DNA of 64,000 bases from positions 62,001-126,000 of the forward strand of contig JANYLJ010000054.1 of assembly GCA_025357945.1 (NCBI GenBank). The letters are read 5' to 3'. The notes below the pieces were generated by a model. The model saw nothing but the letters and a program-made list of their open reading frames with translations. It did not search any database and was not told where the DNA came from. A program made the position numbers and the translations under genes. The stretch comes from Gemmatimonadota bacterium (GTDB lineage Bacteria > Gemmatimonadota > Gemmatimonadetes > Gemmatimonadales > GWC2-71-9). Shown here piece by piece: positions 34,303 through 42,810 of the stretch (position 1 is the first letter of the stretch; each line of letters starts with the position of its first letter).

Positions 34303-35535
34303 CTACAACGCTCGCATTGCCAGTGTGGCGTTGTGCCCGCCGAATCCGAACGAGTTCGAGAGCGCCACGCGCACCTTCCGCTCACGCATCACGTTCGGTA
34401 CGCAGTCGAGGTCACATTCGGGGTCGGGATCGTCCTGATTAATTGTCGGTGGCACCTTGCCGGTGGCGGTCACCAGCAGCGAAATCACCGCCTCGATGGC
34501 ACCGGCCGCACCAAGCGTGTGACCGGTCATCGACTTGGTCGACGCGAACATCAGTTCCTGGGCGTGCTGGCCAAAGACGGCCTTCACCGCGTTGGTCTCG
34601 GCGACGTCACCTTGCGGCGTGGACGTGCCATGGGCGTTGATGTAGTCCACCTGGTCCAGGGCGATGCCGCCGCTTTCGAGGCACATCCGCATCGCGTGGA
34701 TGGCGCCGTGCCCGTCCTGCGGTGGCGACGTGATGTGATACGCATCACCGCTGGCGCCGTACCCGATGAGTTCGCCGAGAATGTTCGCGCCGCGCGCGCG
34801 GGCGTGCTCGTATTCCTCCAGCACCACCATCCCCGCCCCGTCGGCCATCACGAAGCCGTCGCGGCCCCGGTCGAACGGGCGTGACGCGGCGGCGGGATCG
34901 TCGTTTCGGGTCGACAGCGCCTTCATGTTGGCAAACGCCGCGATGCTCACACCGGTGATCGCCCCTTCACAACCGCCGCTGAGCATCAGATCCGCCACAC
35001 CGCCACGGATCAGCTGCCACGACGTGCCGATCGCGTGCGCGCCGGAGGCGCAGGCCGACACGGTCGCGAAATTGGGGCCCTGCAGGTTGTAGCGAATCGA
35101 CACCAGCCCGGCGGCAATGTCGGGGATGAACATCGGCACGAAGAATGGCGATACGCGGTCGGGGCCCTTGGTAAAGAAGACCTCGCAGTTCTCCTGAAAG
35201 GTCATCATCCCGCCGATCCCGGACCCGACGATCGCGCCACACCGTCGCGGGTCGTCGACGCCCTGCTCCAATCCGGCCTGCACCATCGCCTGGTGCGCGG
35301 CGGCGATGCCGAGCTGCGCGAACAGGTCGTAGCGCCGCGCTTCCTTCTTGTCCATGTAAAGCAGTGGGTCGAAACCCTTGACCTCGCAGGCAAAGCGGAC
35401 CGCCCAACCGGTCGCGTCGTACTTGGTGATCGGCGCTGCGCCGGACGTGCCCGCCAGGAGGTTGTTCCAGGTCTCGGCCACCGTGAGCCCCACCGGGGTC
35501 ACCAGGCCGAGCCCCGTGACGACGACACGCCGCAT
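34303..35535 (-). CDS. fabF: 3-oxoacyl-[acyl-carrier-protein] synthase II
   Basis: FabF condenses malonyl-ACP with acyl-ACP in fatty-acid elongation in the cytoplasm. The ATG at 35535 (MRRVVVTGLGLVTPVG) gives 410 residues, the normal length, and lies 4 bases after the acpP stop. The catalytic Cys is in SACASGAHA, and the two active-site histidines are in NAHGTSTPQGD and GHTLGAAGAIE. It ends the rpmF-plsX-fab cluster; the next gene downstream is unrelated. Confidence 0.96.
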   Translation of the reverse strand: MRRVVVTGLGLVTPVGLTVAETWNNLLAGTSGAAPITKYDATGWAVRFACEVKGFDPLLYMDKKEARRYDLFAQLGIAAAHQAMVQAGLEQGVDDPRRCGAIVGSGIGGMMTFQENCEVFFTKGPDRVSPFFVPMFIPDIAAGLVSIRYNLQGPNFATVSACASGAHAIGTSWQLIRGGVADLMLSGGCEGAITGVSIAAFANMKALSTRNDDPAAASRPFDRGRDGFVMADGAGMVVLEEYEHARARGANILGELIGYGASGDAYHITSPPQDGHGAIHAMRMCLESGGIALDQVDYINAHGTSTPQGDVAETNAVKAVFGQHAQELMFASTKSMTGHTLGAAGAIEAVISLLVTATGKVPPTINQDDPDPECDLDCVPNVMRERKVRVALSNSFGFGGHNATLAMRAL

Positions 35536-35539
35536 CGGC

Positions 35540-35779
35540 CTACTTACCCAACTTCTCGTGGAGATACTTGAGCGCATCGCCGACCGTGCGGAGCTTCTCC
35601 GCTTCTTCATCGGGGATGTCGATGTCGAATTCCTTCTCGAACGCCATCACCAATTCGACGGTGTCGAGTGAATCGGCGCCGAGATCCTCCATGAACGAGG
35701 CCGCGTCGGTGAGTTTCTCGCGCTCGACGCCGAGCTCTTCGACAATGATGTCCTTGACCTTCTCATCCACGTCGCTCAT
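35540..35779 (-). CDS. acpP: Acyl carrier protein
   Basis: A 79-residue acidic four-helix carrier that shuttles acyl chains between the fatty-acid enzymes encoded beside it. The phosphopantetheine attachment serine is in [12 protein letters not shown], the canonical DSL motif, and the following helix ([17 protein letters not shown]) matches the family. Codons are conserved relative to typical AcpP, and the start at 35779 gives the standard length. It sits 38 bases after fabG and 4 bases before fabF. Confidence 0.97.
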   Translation of the reverse strand: MSDVDEKVKDIIVEELGVEREKLTDAASFMEDLGADSLDTVELVMAFEKEFDIDIPDEEAEKLRTVGDALKYLHEKLGK

Positions 35780-35817
35780 CTGTTGCCTCGATTGCAGTGT
35801 TGAAGTGTGGTGCCGTA

Positions 35818-36561
35818 CTATCCGGTCATGCCGCCGTCGACGATCACTGTCTGACCGGTAACATAGGCGGCCAGATCCGACGCGAGAAACAGGATCGCCC
35901 CGGCGACGTCCACCGGGGAGCCCAAGCGACCCAGCGGAATCGCCTCCAATAACGCGGAGCGCGCGGCCTCGGGCAAGGCAGCCGTCATATCGGTGTCGAT
36001 GAACCCGGGTGCGACGCAGTTCACCAGCACCCCGCGCCCGGCGTACTCCTTGGCCACCGACTTGGTGAAGCCGATCAGGCCGGCCTTGCTGGCCGCGTAG
36101 TTTGCCTGCCCCTTGTTCCCGGTGATCCCGACGATGCTCGCGACGTTGACGATGCGGCCGTAGCGCCGCTTCATCATCCCCTTGATGACCGCCTGGGTCG
36201 ACACGAAGGCAGCCGTGAGGTTGGCCGCGATGACGTCACCCCAATCCTGCTCGGTAAGCCGGATCAGCAGGTTGTCGCGCGTGATACCGGCATTGTTCAC
36301 CAGGATATCGATCGGGCCGAGCGACGTTTCACATGCGGTGATCGCGCGCCGGAGCGACGCGCTGTCGGTGACGTCGCACGCAAAGCCCCGCGCCCGATCG
36401 CCGATCGCGCTCGCCACGGCATCCGCCGATTCCTTGGAACGCCCCACCACAGCGACGTTGGCACCCGCAGCGTGCAGCGTCTCGGCGATGCTCCGGCCGA
36501 TGCCGCGCGTACTGCCGGTCACGAACGCGGTGCGGCCGGCGAGATCGATCGTGACGCTCAT
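35818..36561 (-). CDS. fabG: 3-oxoacyl-[acyl-carrier-protein] reductase
   Basis: FabG reduces 3-oxoacyl-ACP with NADPH. The ATG at 36561 overlaps the fabD stop (ATGA) and gives 247 residues, the family length; longer in-frame extensions run into fabD and are rejected. Motifs: nucleotide loop [20 protein letters not shown], catalytic Ser in [12 protein letters not shown] and [11 protein letters not shown] (YxxxK). The C-terminal substrate loop ([14 protein letters not shown]) is typical. Confidence 0.96.
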   Translation of the reverse strand: MSVTIDLAGRTAFVTGSTRGIGRSIAETLHAAGANVAVVGRSKESADAVASAIGDRARGFACDVTDSASLRRAITACETSLGPIDILVNNAGITRDNLLIRLTEQDWGDVIAANLTAAFVSTQAVIKGMMKRRYGRIVNVASIVGITGNKGQANYAASKAGLIGFTKSVAKEYAGRGVLVNCVAPGFIDTDMTAALPEAARSALLEAIPLGRLGSPVDVAGAILFLASDLAAYVTGQTVIVDGGMTG

Positions 36562-37490
36562 GCGGCCAGGAACGCGTCGAGTTGTGCAGCGGTTCCGAGC
36601 GCCGTGCATTGCGCGTCGGGCACGATCCGCTTGAGCAGGCCGGTCAGCACCGCGCCTGGGCCCAGTTCCAGCCAGCGCGCGCCAGGGTGCAGCTCGGCGA
36701 GGCGACGCATCGATGCCACCCAACGCACTGGCGCGGTGAGCTGCGCGGCGAGGAGTTCAATCGCCTCGGGCCGCGCGTGCACGACATCGCCGGTGGCGTT
36801 GGCAACCACGGGAAATGCCGGCTCGCCGAACGGCGCGGCGCTCAGCGCCTCACGGAGACCGGCGACGGCAGGCTCCATCAGCGGCGAGTGAAACGCTCCG
36901 CTCACTTTCAGCGCCAGCACGCGCTTGGCACCAGCGACCTGGCAGAGTTCCCCGGCCCGCGTCACGGCGGCTCGGTCACCCGAGATGACCGTCTGGTCGG
37001 GGGCATTGAGGTTGGCAGCGACCACCGCACCGACGCCGCGATCCTGCGCCTCTCTGCACGCCGCCTGGACCGCGATCGTGTCGAGCCCGAGCACCACCGC
37101 CATCGCACCGGGTCGTTGCTGGCCTGCCTGAAACATCAACTCGCCGCGGCGCCGCACCAGCTTGGCCGCGTCCGCCGCATCGAGCGCACCGGTCGCGACC
37201 CACGCCGAATACTCGCCGAGGGAATGGCCAGCGGCAGCCACGACATGGCCGAGTCGCTGCTGCACCACCGAGAGCACCGCGGAGGAATGGGCGAGAATGG
37301 CGGGCTGCGCGTTGTACGTCAGCGTGAGTTCGTCCTCGGGCCCGTGCCACATCAACCGGCTGAGCGGCGCCTGCAGCGCGGCGTCGATCCGATTGAGCGT
37401 CGCTTGGGCGGCGGGAAAGCGCTCGGCGAGGTCCGCGGTCATGCCGACGTTCTGCGCACCCTGGCCCGGGAACAACAGCACGGTCACCAC
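36558..37490 (-). CDS. fabD: Malonyl-CoA:ACP transacylase
   Basis: FabD loads malonyl groups onto AcpP. The 310-residue protein opens with LLFPGQGAQNVGM and carries the nucleophile elbow GHSLGEYSAW; the catalytic His is in KVSGAFHSPLM. The gene overlaps fabH by 7 bases and fabG by 4, so translation is coupled across the cluster. Length and motifs are standard. Confidence 0.96.
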   Translation of the reverse strand: MVTVLLFPGQGAQNVGMTADLAERFPAAQATLNRIDAALQAPLSRLMWHGPEDELTLTYNAQPAILAHSSAVLSVVQQRLGHVVAAAGHSLGEYSAWVATGALDAADAAKLVRRRGELMFQAGQQRPGAMAVVLGLDTIAVQAACREAQDRGVGAVVAANLNAPDQTVISGDRAAVTRAGELCQVAGAKRVLALKVSGAFHSPLMEPAVAGLREALSAAPFGEPAFPVVANATGDVVHARPEAIELLAAQLTAPVRWVASMRRLAELHPGARWLELGPGAVLTGLLKRIVPDAQCTALGTAAQLDAFLAA

Positions 37491-38476
37491 CGAACGACCA
37501 CGCTCGCCCAGGTGAAGCCCGCACCGAACGACACCAGCATCGCCACCATCCCTGACTTGAGCCGGCCCTCTTCTTCGGCCTGCTGGAGTGCCAGCGGGAT
37601 GCTCGCCGAGCTCGTGTTACCGTACCGCTCGAGGTTCACCATCACCTTGTCCATCGAGATTCCGGCGTGCTTGGCCGTGGCCTCGATGATCCGCAAGTTG
37701 GCCTGGTGCGGGATGAGGAGGTCGATGGCGTCCGGCGTAAGGCCCGCGCGGCCGATCGCCGCGTCGGTGGAACGGCTCATGGCGAGCACCGCCGCCTTGA
37801 ACACCTCGCGCCCCGCCATCTTCACGAAGTGCTTCTTCTCACTCAGCAACGACGCGGTAAGCGGCTCGGCGGATCCGCCACCCGGGATGTGCAGCAAGGG
37901 CGCAAGGTTGCCATCCGATCCCATATACGTCGCGAGAAGGCCACGCCCGTCGCCAGTGGCGCGCTTGACGACCGCGGCACCGGCACCGTCGCCGAAGAGG
38001 ACGGCGGTCGACCGATCCTCGTAATCGGTAATCGACGAGAGCTTCTCGGCACCGACCACGAGGATTGTGTCGCCGAGCGAGGCGCGCATCAATCCATCGG
38101 CAATGCTCAGGCCGAAGAGCCAACCGGGGCAGGCGGCGACGACATCGAATGCCCACGCGCGCTCGGCGCCGAGCATCGCCTGCAGCTCGCACGCCGCCGA
38201 GGGAAGTCGATGATCCGGGGTGACCGTGGCAAAGATGATCCCGTCGAGATCGGACGCCGTAACGCCAGCGCGTGCCATGGCTCGCTGGGCGGCGACCAAC
38301 GTAAAGCTGTTCAGCGTTTCCGATGGGCCCGCGATGTGGCGCTCGCGGATGCCGGTGCGCTCGATGATCCATTCGTCGGAGGTGTCGAGCGTTCGCTCAA
38401 GGTCGGCATTGGTGAGGACACCCGCGGGGACGGCCGCGCCGATGCCCGCGATCATGGCGATCGGTACCGTCGTCAC
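37484..38476 (-). CDS. fabH: 3-oxoacyl-[acyl-carrier-protein] synthase III
   Basis: FabH starts fatty-acid synthesis by condensing an acyl-CoA primer with malonyl-ACP. The 330-residue protein has the N-terminal WIIERTGIRERH signature and the Cys-His-Asn triad in VVAACPGWLFGL, PHQANLRIIEA and YGNTSSASIPL. Pro replaces the common Ala after the catalytic Cys (ACPG instead of ACAG), a variation near the primer pocket. It overlaps plsX by 4 bases and fabD by 7. Confidence 0.95.
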   Translation of the reverse strand: MTTVPIAMIAGIGAAVPAGVLTNADLERTLDTSDEWIIERTGIRERHIAGPSETLNSFTLVAAQRAMARAGVTASDLDGIIFATVTPDHRLPSAACELQAMLGAERAWAFDVVAACPGWLFGLSIADGLMRASLGDTILVVGAEKLSSITDYEDRSTAVLFGDGAGAAVVKRATGDGRGLLATYMGSDGNLAPLLHIPGGGSAEPLTASLLSEKKHFVKMAGREVFKAAVLAMSRSTDAAIGRAGLTPDAIDLLIPHQANLRIIEATAKHAGISMDKVMVNLERYGNTSSASIPLALQQAEEEGRLKSGMVAMLVSFGAGFTWASVVVRW

Positions 38477-39486
38477 GTTGCGCCTGTCGGCTCGTGCAGC
38501 GCCATCTCCGCGGCGGTGTGGGCGCTCAGGCCGTGGCGCACCGACGCCACGGCACGCTTGATCGCATTCTTGATCGCAATCGACGTCGACGCTCCGTGGC
38601 AGATGATCGCGACGCCGCGCACGCCAAGAAGCGGACCACCGCCGTATGCCGACGGATCGAGAAAGTGCCGCAGCGGTTGCAGCTCACGCGATTCAAGCAA
38701 GGCGGGACTCTCTCGCCGGATCAGCTCGGTGACCAACCCGCCCATCGACTCGTAGAACTTCAGGACGACATTCCCCACGAATCCGTCACATACCACGACA
38801 TCAATCTGCCCGTGGTCGGGATGCGGCACCACGATGTCGCGGCCTTCGATGTTCCCCACGTAGCGAATGCGCGGTTGCAGCTTGAGCAACTGATGCGTCT
38901 CCCGGACCACCACGCCGCCCTTTTCGTCCTCTTCGCCGACGTTGAGCAGCCCCACCTTCGGTTCCGCCACACCGACCAGGTCTCGCATGTAGATCGTGCC
39001 GAGCCGGGCAAAATTGACCAGTTCCTTGGAGGTACAATCGACGTTCGCGCCAGCATCAACCACCAGCACGCTGCCATCGGGGGTGGGAAACGGCGACGCC
39101 ACCGCCGCGCGATCGACGCCGTCATGCAGCCCGAGGAGAATCGTGGCACCGGCCAGCGTGGCACCCGTGTTGCCGGCCGAGATCAGCGCGTCGACTTCAC
39201 CGGTGCGATGCAGGTTAAGGCCAACGACGAGAGAAGAATTGGGCTTCTTGCGGACGGCGGCGAGTGGCCTTTCAGCCATGCCGATCACGTCGGGCGCGGC
39301 CACGATGCGCAGCCGGGAACGATCGACCGCCGGGTGGCGGGCGAGTTGCGCCTCGATGTCCGGTTCGCGCCCGACCAGCGTGAGTTCGAAATCCGCCGGC
39401 AACTCGCGCAGCGCCAGCACCGCGCCGTCGACTTCCGGTCCCGGCGCGCCGTCACCGCCCATGGCGTCGAGCGCGACGCGAATCAC
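38473..39486 (-). CDS. plsX: Phosphate acyltransferase PlsX
   Basis: PlsX converts acyl-ACP to acyl-phosphate at the start of phospholipid synthesis, linking the adjacent fab genes to membrane lipids. The 337-residue protein shows the family order: VALDAMGGDGAPGPEV at the start, SALISAGNTGATLAGA-like (DALISAGNTGATLAGA), VDAGANVDCTSKELVNFA, GLLNVGEEDEKGG and CDGFVGNVVLK. It starts 3 bases after rpmF and overlaps fabH. Confidence 0.96.
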   Translation of the reverse strand: MIRVALDAMGGDGAPGPEVDGAVLALRELPADFELTLVGREPDIEAQLARHPAVDRSRLRIVAAPDVIGMAERPLAAVRKKPNSSLVVGLNLHRTGEVDALISAGNTGATLAGATILLGLHDGVDRAAVASPFPTPDGSVLVVDAGANVDCTSKELVNFARLGTIYMRDLVGVAEPKVGLLNVGEEDEKGGVVVRETHQLLKLQPRIRYVGNIEGRDIVVPHPDHGQIDVVVCDGFVGNVVLKFYESMGGLVTELIRRESPALLESRELQPLRHFLDPSAYGGGPLLGVRGVAIICHGASTSIAIKNAIKRAVASVRHGLSAHTAAEMALHEPTGAT

Positions 39487-39489
39487 GAC

Positions 39490-39672
39490 CTAGTTGTCCT
39501 CGACCTCGATCCGCTTCTTTCCCGCGTAATAGCCGCAGGACGGGCAGATCCGGTGCGGCAGGCGCGGCGCACTGCACCGCGGGCATGCCTGTGTCGGAAT
39601 CCCCTTCGCGGTGTGGTGACCGCGACGCAACCGCTTGCGTGACTTGGAGGTCTTGCGTTTCGGGACAGCCAT
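39490..39672 (-). CDS. rpmF: 50S ribosomal protein L32
   Basis: A 60-residue basic protein beginning MAVPKRKTSKSRKRLRRG, the L32 signature. It has a zinc-ribbon pair CPRC and CPSCGYYAGK. It lies 7 bases after yceD and 3 before plsX, the canonical yceD-rpmF-plsX order that couples ribosome and membrane synthesis. Confidence 0.97.
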   Translation of the reverse strand: MAVPKRKTSKSRKRLRRGHHTAKGIPTQACPRCSAPRLPHRICPSCGYYAGKKRIEVEDN

Positions 39673-39679
39673 CGGTGCC

Positions 39680-40150
39680 TCAGTTGGTCGAGCCGGAGAC
39701 CGCGCACGGGCACGGTCCAGCGTTGAGATCAGCGCCGCAGTTGGCGCACAGCCCCTTGCAGTCCGGCCGGCACAGGGGAAAAACCGATAGCCGCAGCGCG
39801 ATTTCCTCGCGCACCGCCGATGTCACGTCCACCTCGTCCGACTCCGGCGCGAGGGGATAGACGCTCGGATCCTCGGCCAGCTCAGGATCGGCCGAAAAGA
39901 ATACGTCGACGTCGTCGTCGACCGCGAGTGTGACGCCGGTCAGGCACCGCCGACACTCACCGGAGAGTGAGCCATGGACATGTCCGCGCCACAGGTAACC
40001 GCCATCACCGGCTTCCTGCAGTACACCCTCGACCTGGACCGGTTCCCGAAAATGCAGCCCCAAGCCGAGAAAGAGAGGATCGGCTGGGTCGAGAGTACCG
40101 GCCATGCTGGCCAGACCACCGCGCAGCTCGCGAAGATTCAAGCGCAGCAT
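39680..40150 (-). CDS. yceD: DUF177 / YceD family protein
   Basis: YceD-family proteins are encoded next to rpmF in most bacteria and are linked to 23S rRNA accumulation. The ATG at 40150 (MLRLNLRELRGG) gives 156 residues; a longer reading would overlap ndk. The conserved Cys motifs are present: SGECRRCLTGV, then PLCRPDCKGLCANCGADLN, consistent with zinc binding. An acidic segment (VDVTSAVREEIALRL) separates them. Confidence 0.92.
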   Translation of the reverse strand: MLRLNLRELRGGLASMAGTLDPADPLFLGLGLHFREPVQVEGVLQEAGDGGYLWRGHVHGSLSGECRRCLTGVTLAVDDDVDVFFSADPELAEDPSVYPLAPESDEVDVTSAVREEIALRLSVFPLCRPDCKGLCANCGADLNAGPCPCAVSGSTN

Positions 40151-40184
40151 AGCCCTCAAAGCTAGCTGCCGGCCCGGGTTCAGG

Positions 40185-40628
40185 TCAACCCGGAGACTCG
40201 GCGCCAAGCCGGGCTAACTCACGCTCCGGAAAGAAGAAAGCGACTTCCCGGACCGCGTTCTCGTCGCTGTCCGACCCATGCACCGCGTTTCGCCCCTTCG
40301 ACTCGGCAAACAGCTTCCGAATCGTCCCCTCAGCCGCCTCGGCCGGGTCGGTCGCACCAATCGTCGCCCGCCAGGCGGCCACCGCGTCGGCCTTGTCCAG
40401 AACCAGCGCCACCGCCCGCCCCGAGCTCATGAAGCTCACAAGTTCCTGGTAGAACGGCCGGCCCCGATGCACCTCATAGAACGCCTCGGCCTCGACCCGG
40501 GTCAGCCGCACCAGACGCATGGCGAGGATGGCGTAACCGGACTGCTCGATGTGGGCCAATATCCGGCCTGCCTTGCCCGCCTCGAAGGCGTCGGGCTTGA
40601 CCATCGCGAACGTGGTACGTCCCGCCAT
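40185..40628 (-). CDS. ndk: Nucleoside diphosphate kinase
   Basis: Ndk transfers the gamma-phosphate of ATP to nucleoside diphosphates via a phosphohistidine. The 147-residue protein begins TTFAMVKPDAFEAGKAGRIL and contains the active site NAVHGSDSDENAV, where His is phosphorylated, as well as FVSFMSSGRAVALVL-like strands. It is slightly longer than the usual 140 residues at the C-terminus. GGGAG lies 7 bases before the ATG at 40628. It is separated from sucD by a 99-base gap that probably holds its own promoter. Confidence 0.96.
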   Translation of the reverse strand: MAGRTTFAMVKPDAFEAGKAGRILAHIEQSGYAILAMRLVRLTRVEAEAFYEVHRGRPFYQELVSFMSSGRAVALVLDKADAVAAWRATIGATDPAEAAEGTIRKLFAESKGRNAVHGSDSDENAVREVAFFFPERELARLGAESPG

Positions 40629-40727
40629 CAGTACGCTCCCAAAGCTTGGCCGTCAGTTGCACGGACTGAATGTTGACTTGGTGTAACGAACGATCCCGCA
40701 ACAACTTACATCGTGAACTATCAGGTA

Positions 40728-41600
40728 CTACTTCAACACAGATTTCAGCAACTCTACGACATCTACAGGCCGGCGCATGATGCCGATTCCCGCCGCCTCG
40801 AACGCCACGAATTTCTCCTCGGCGGTACCGGCCGACCCCGAGATGATCGCGCCAGCGTGGCCCATCCGCCGCCCTTTCGGCGCCGTCTGGCCCGCCACGA
40901 AGCCCACCACCGGCTTCGCGACGTGCTTTTTGATGTACTCGGCCGCCTCTTGCTCCGCCGTGCCGCCGATCTCGCCGATCATCACGATCGCTTCGGTCTT
41001 CGGGTCGGCGTTGAACGCGGTGAGGACGTCGATGAAATTGGTTCCCACGATCGGGTCGCCGCCGATGCCGACGCAGGTGCTCTGGCCAAAGCCGTTGCCC
41101 GTGAGGTGGTGCACAACCTCATAGGTGAGCGTGCCGGACCGCGAGACGAGTCCGACCGGACCGGGCGTGCAGATCGAACCCGGGATGATGCCGACCTTGG
41201 CTTCGCCCGGCGTGATCATGCCGGGGCAATTCGGCCCGATCAACCGCACGCCGCGTTCAGCGATGTAGGGCATCACCAGGGTCATGTCGAGTACCGGCAC
41301 CCCCTCGGTGATGCACACCACGATCGGAATGCCCGCGTCGGCAGCTTCCTCGATCGCGCCTGCCGCCATCGCCGGCGGCACGTAGATCACCGCGCAGTTC
41401 GCCTGGGTGGCCGCCACCGCCTCGGCCACCGTATTGAACACCGGCACCTTCGCCTCGAACGTCCGGCCACCCTTTCCGGGTGTGACGCCGGCGACGAGGT
41501 TGGTGCCGTACTCCATCATCTGCCTGGCGTGGAACGAACCCTCACGACCGGTGATCCCCTGCACCACCAGGCGCGTCTCTTTCCCGATCCAGATGCTCAT
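40728..41600 (-). CDS. sucD: Succinate-CoA ligase [ADP-forming] subunit alpha
   Basis: SucD with SucC makes ATP (or GTP) from succinyl-CoA in the TCA cycle. The 290-residue protein has [17 protein letters not shown] (CoA-binding Rossmann fold), [17 protein letters not shown], and the phosphorylated His in [12 protein letters not shown]. It overlaps sucC by 4 bases (ATGA), ensuring equal synthesis of the two subunits. Confidence 0.97.
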   Translation of the reverse strand: MSIWIGKETRLVVQGITGREGSFHARQMMEYGTNLVAGVTPGKGGRTFEAKVPVFNTVAEAVAATQANCAVIYVPPAMAAGAIEEAADAGIPIVVCITEGVPVLDMTLVMPYIAERGVRLIGPNCPGMITPGEAKVGIIPGSICTPGPVGLVSRSGTLTYEVVHHLTGNGFGQSTCVGIGGDPIVGTNFIDVLTAFNADPKTEAIVMIGEIGGTAEQEAAEYIKKHVAKPVVGFVAGQTAPKGRRMGHAGAIISGSAGTAEEKFVAFEAAGIGIMRRPVDVVELLKSVLK

Positions 41601-42736
41601 GCCGCCGCCTTGGCGAGCGCGACAGCCTGCGACACCGCGGCATCCATGTCATTCAACACCGTCATGCCGACGCTCTCAAGGATGCGAAATGCTTCCTTCT
41701 CATTGGTACCGGTCAGCCGGATCACGATCGGCACTTTTACCTTGAACTGCTGCGTCGCGGTCACAATTCCCTGCGCCACATCGTCGGTGCGGGTGATCCC
41801 GCCGAAGATATTGAACAGGATGACCTTCACGCTCGTGTCGGCGGTGATGATCTTGAGCGCGTTCACGACCTTTTCCGGATTGGACGACCCGCCGATGTCG
41901 AGGAAGTTCGCGGGCTCACCACCGTAGTACTTCACCAGGTCCATCGTCGCCATCGCGAGACCGGCACCGTTCACCACGCAGCCGACGTTGCCATCGAGCT
42001 TGATGAAGGTGAGGTTCGCGCGGCGGGCCGTCACCTCGCTCGGCTCTTCTGCCGACTCGTCCCGCAGCACGGCCAGATCCGGGCGCCGGTCGAGTTCGTT
42101 GTCGTCGATGATGATCTTTGCGTCGAGTGCGAGCACCTTGCCGTCTGGTGTGGTCACCAGCGGATTGATCTCGGCGAGCGAGCAGCCGTTCGTCATGAAC
42201 ACCGTGTACAACTGGTGCATGATCTTCATCGCGGCGCGGGCCTGATCCCAGTCGCGATAGAGCGCCAGTGCGAGCTTGAGCGCCTGGTGCGGAAGCAACC
42301 CGTAGCGTGGGTCGACCGCGAGCCGGGTGATCTTCTCCGGCGTTTTGGCGGCGACTTCTTCGATATCCACGCCACCGGCGTCCGACACCATGAACACCGG
42401 CTTCTGGGTCGCGCGATCGAGAATCAGACCGACGTAGCTCTCGGTGGCGATTTCGGCGGCCGGAACCACCAGGACCTTGTTGACCACCAGCCCCTTGATG
42501 GTCATGCCGAGTATCTGGGAGGCGTACTCAGCCGCCTCGGCGGGGTTCCGCGCGAGCTTGACCCCGCCCGCCTTGCCCCGGCCACCGACGTGCACCTGCG
42601 CCTTGACGACCACGGTTCCGCCGACGCGCCGGGCGATCGCTTCCGCCTCGGTCGGCGTGACCGCAACGTCGCCGTCGGACAACGGAATGCCGGCGGCCTT
42701 GAGCAGGTCGCGAGCCTGATATTCATGCAGATTCAC
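41597..42736 (-). CDS. sucC: Succinate-CoA ligase [ADP-forming] subunit beta
   Basis: A 379-residue ATP-grasp subunit. It begins [20 protein letters not shown] and has the nucleotide-binding strand [40 protein letters not shown] for the metal site, and the succinate/CoA region [20 protein letters not shown]. The last block ([17 protein letters not shown]) is canonical. A 74-base gap separates it from the UPF0182 gene upstream; no clear promoter is seen there. Confidence 0.97.
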   Translation of the reverse strand: MNLHEYQARDLLKAAGIPLSDGDVAVTPTEAEAIARRVGGTVVVKAQVHVGGRGKAGGVKLARNPAEAAEYASQILGMTIKGLVVNKVLVVPAAEIATESYVGLILDRATQKPVFMVSDAGGVDIEEVAAKTPEKITRLAVDPRYGLLPHQALKLALALYRDWDQARAAMKIMHQLYTVFMTNGCSLAEINPLVTTPDGKVLALDAKIIIDDNELDRRPDLAVLRDESAEEPSEVTARRANLTFIKLDGNVGCVVNGAGLAMATMDLVKYYGGEPANFLDIGGSSNPEKVVNALKIITADTSVKVILFNIFGGITRTDDVAQGIVTATQQFKVKVPIVIRLTGTNEKEAFRILESVGMTVLNDMDAAVSQAVALAKAAA

Positions 42737-42810
42737 GCATACCTCGACGGGGTAGTCAGGACGGGGACAAACTAGCGGCCGGGCTGGGCGGGCGCCACGT
42801 CAGCGCGCGA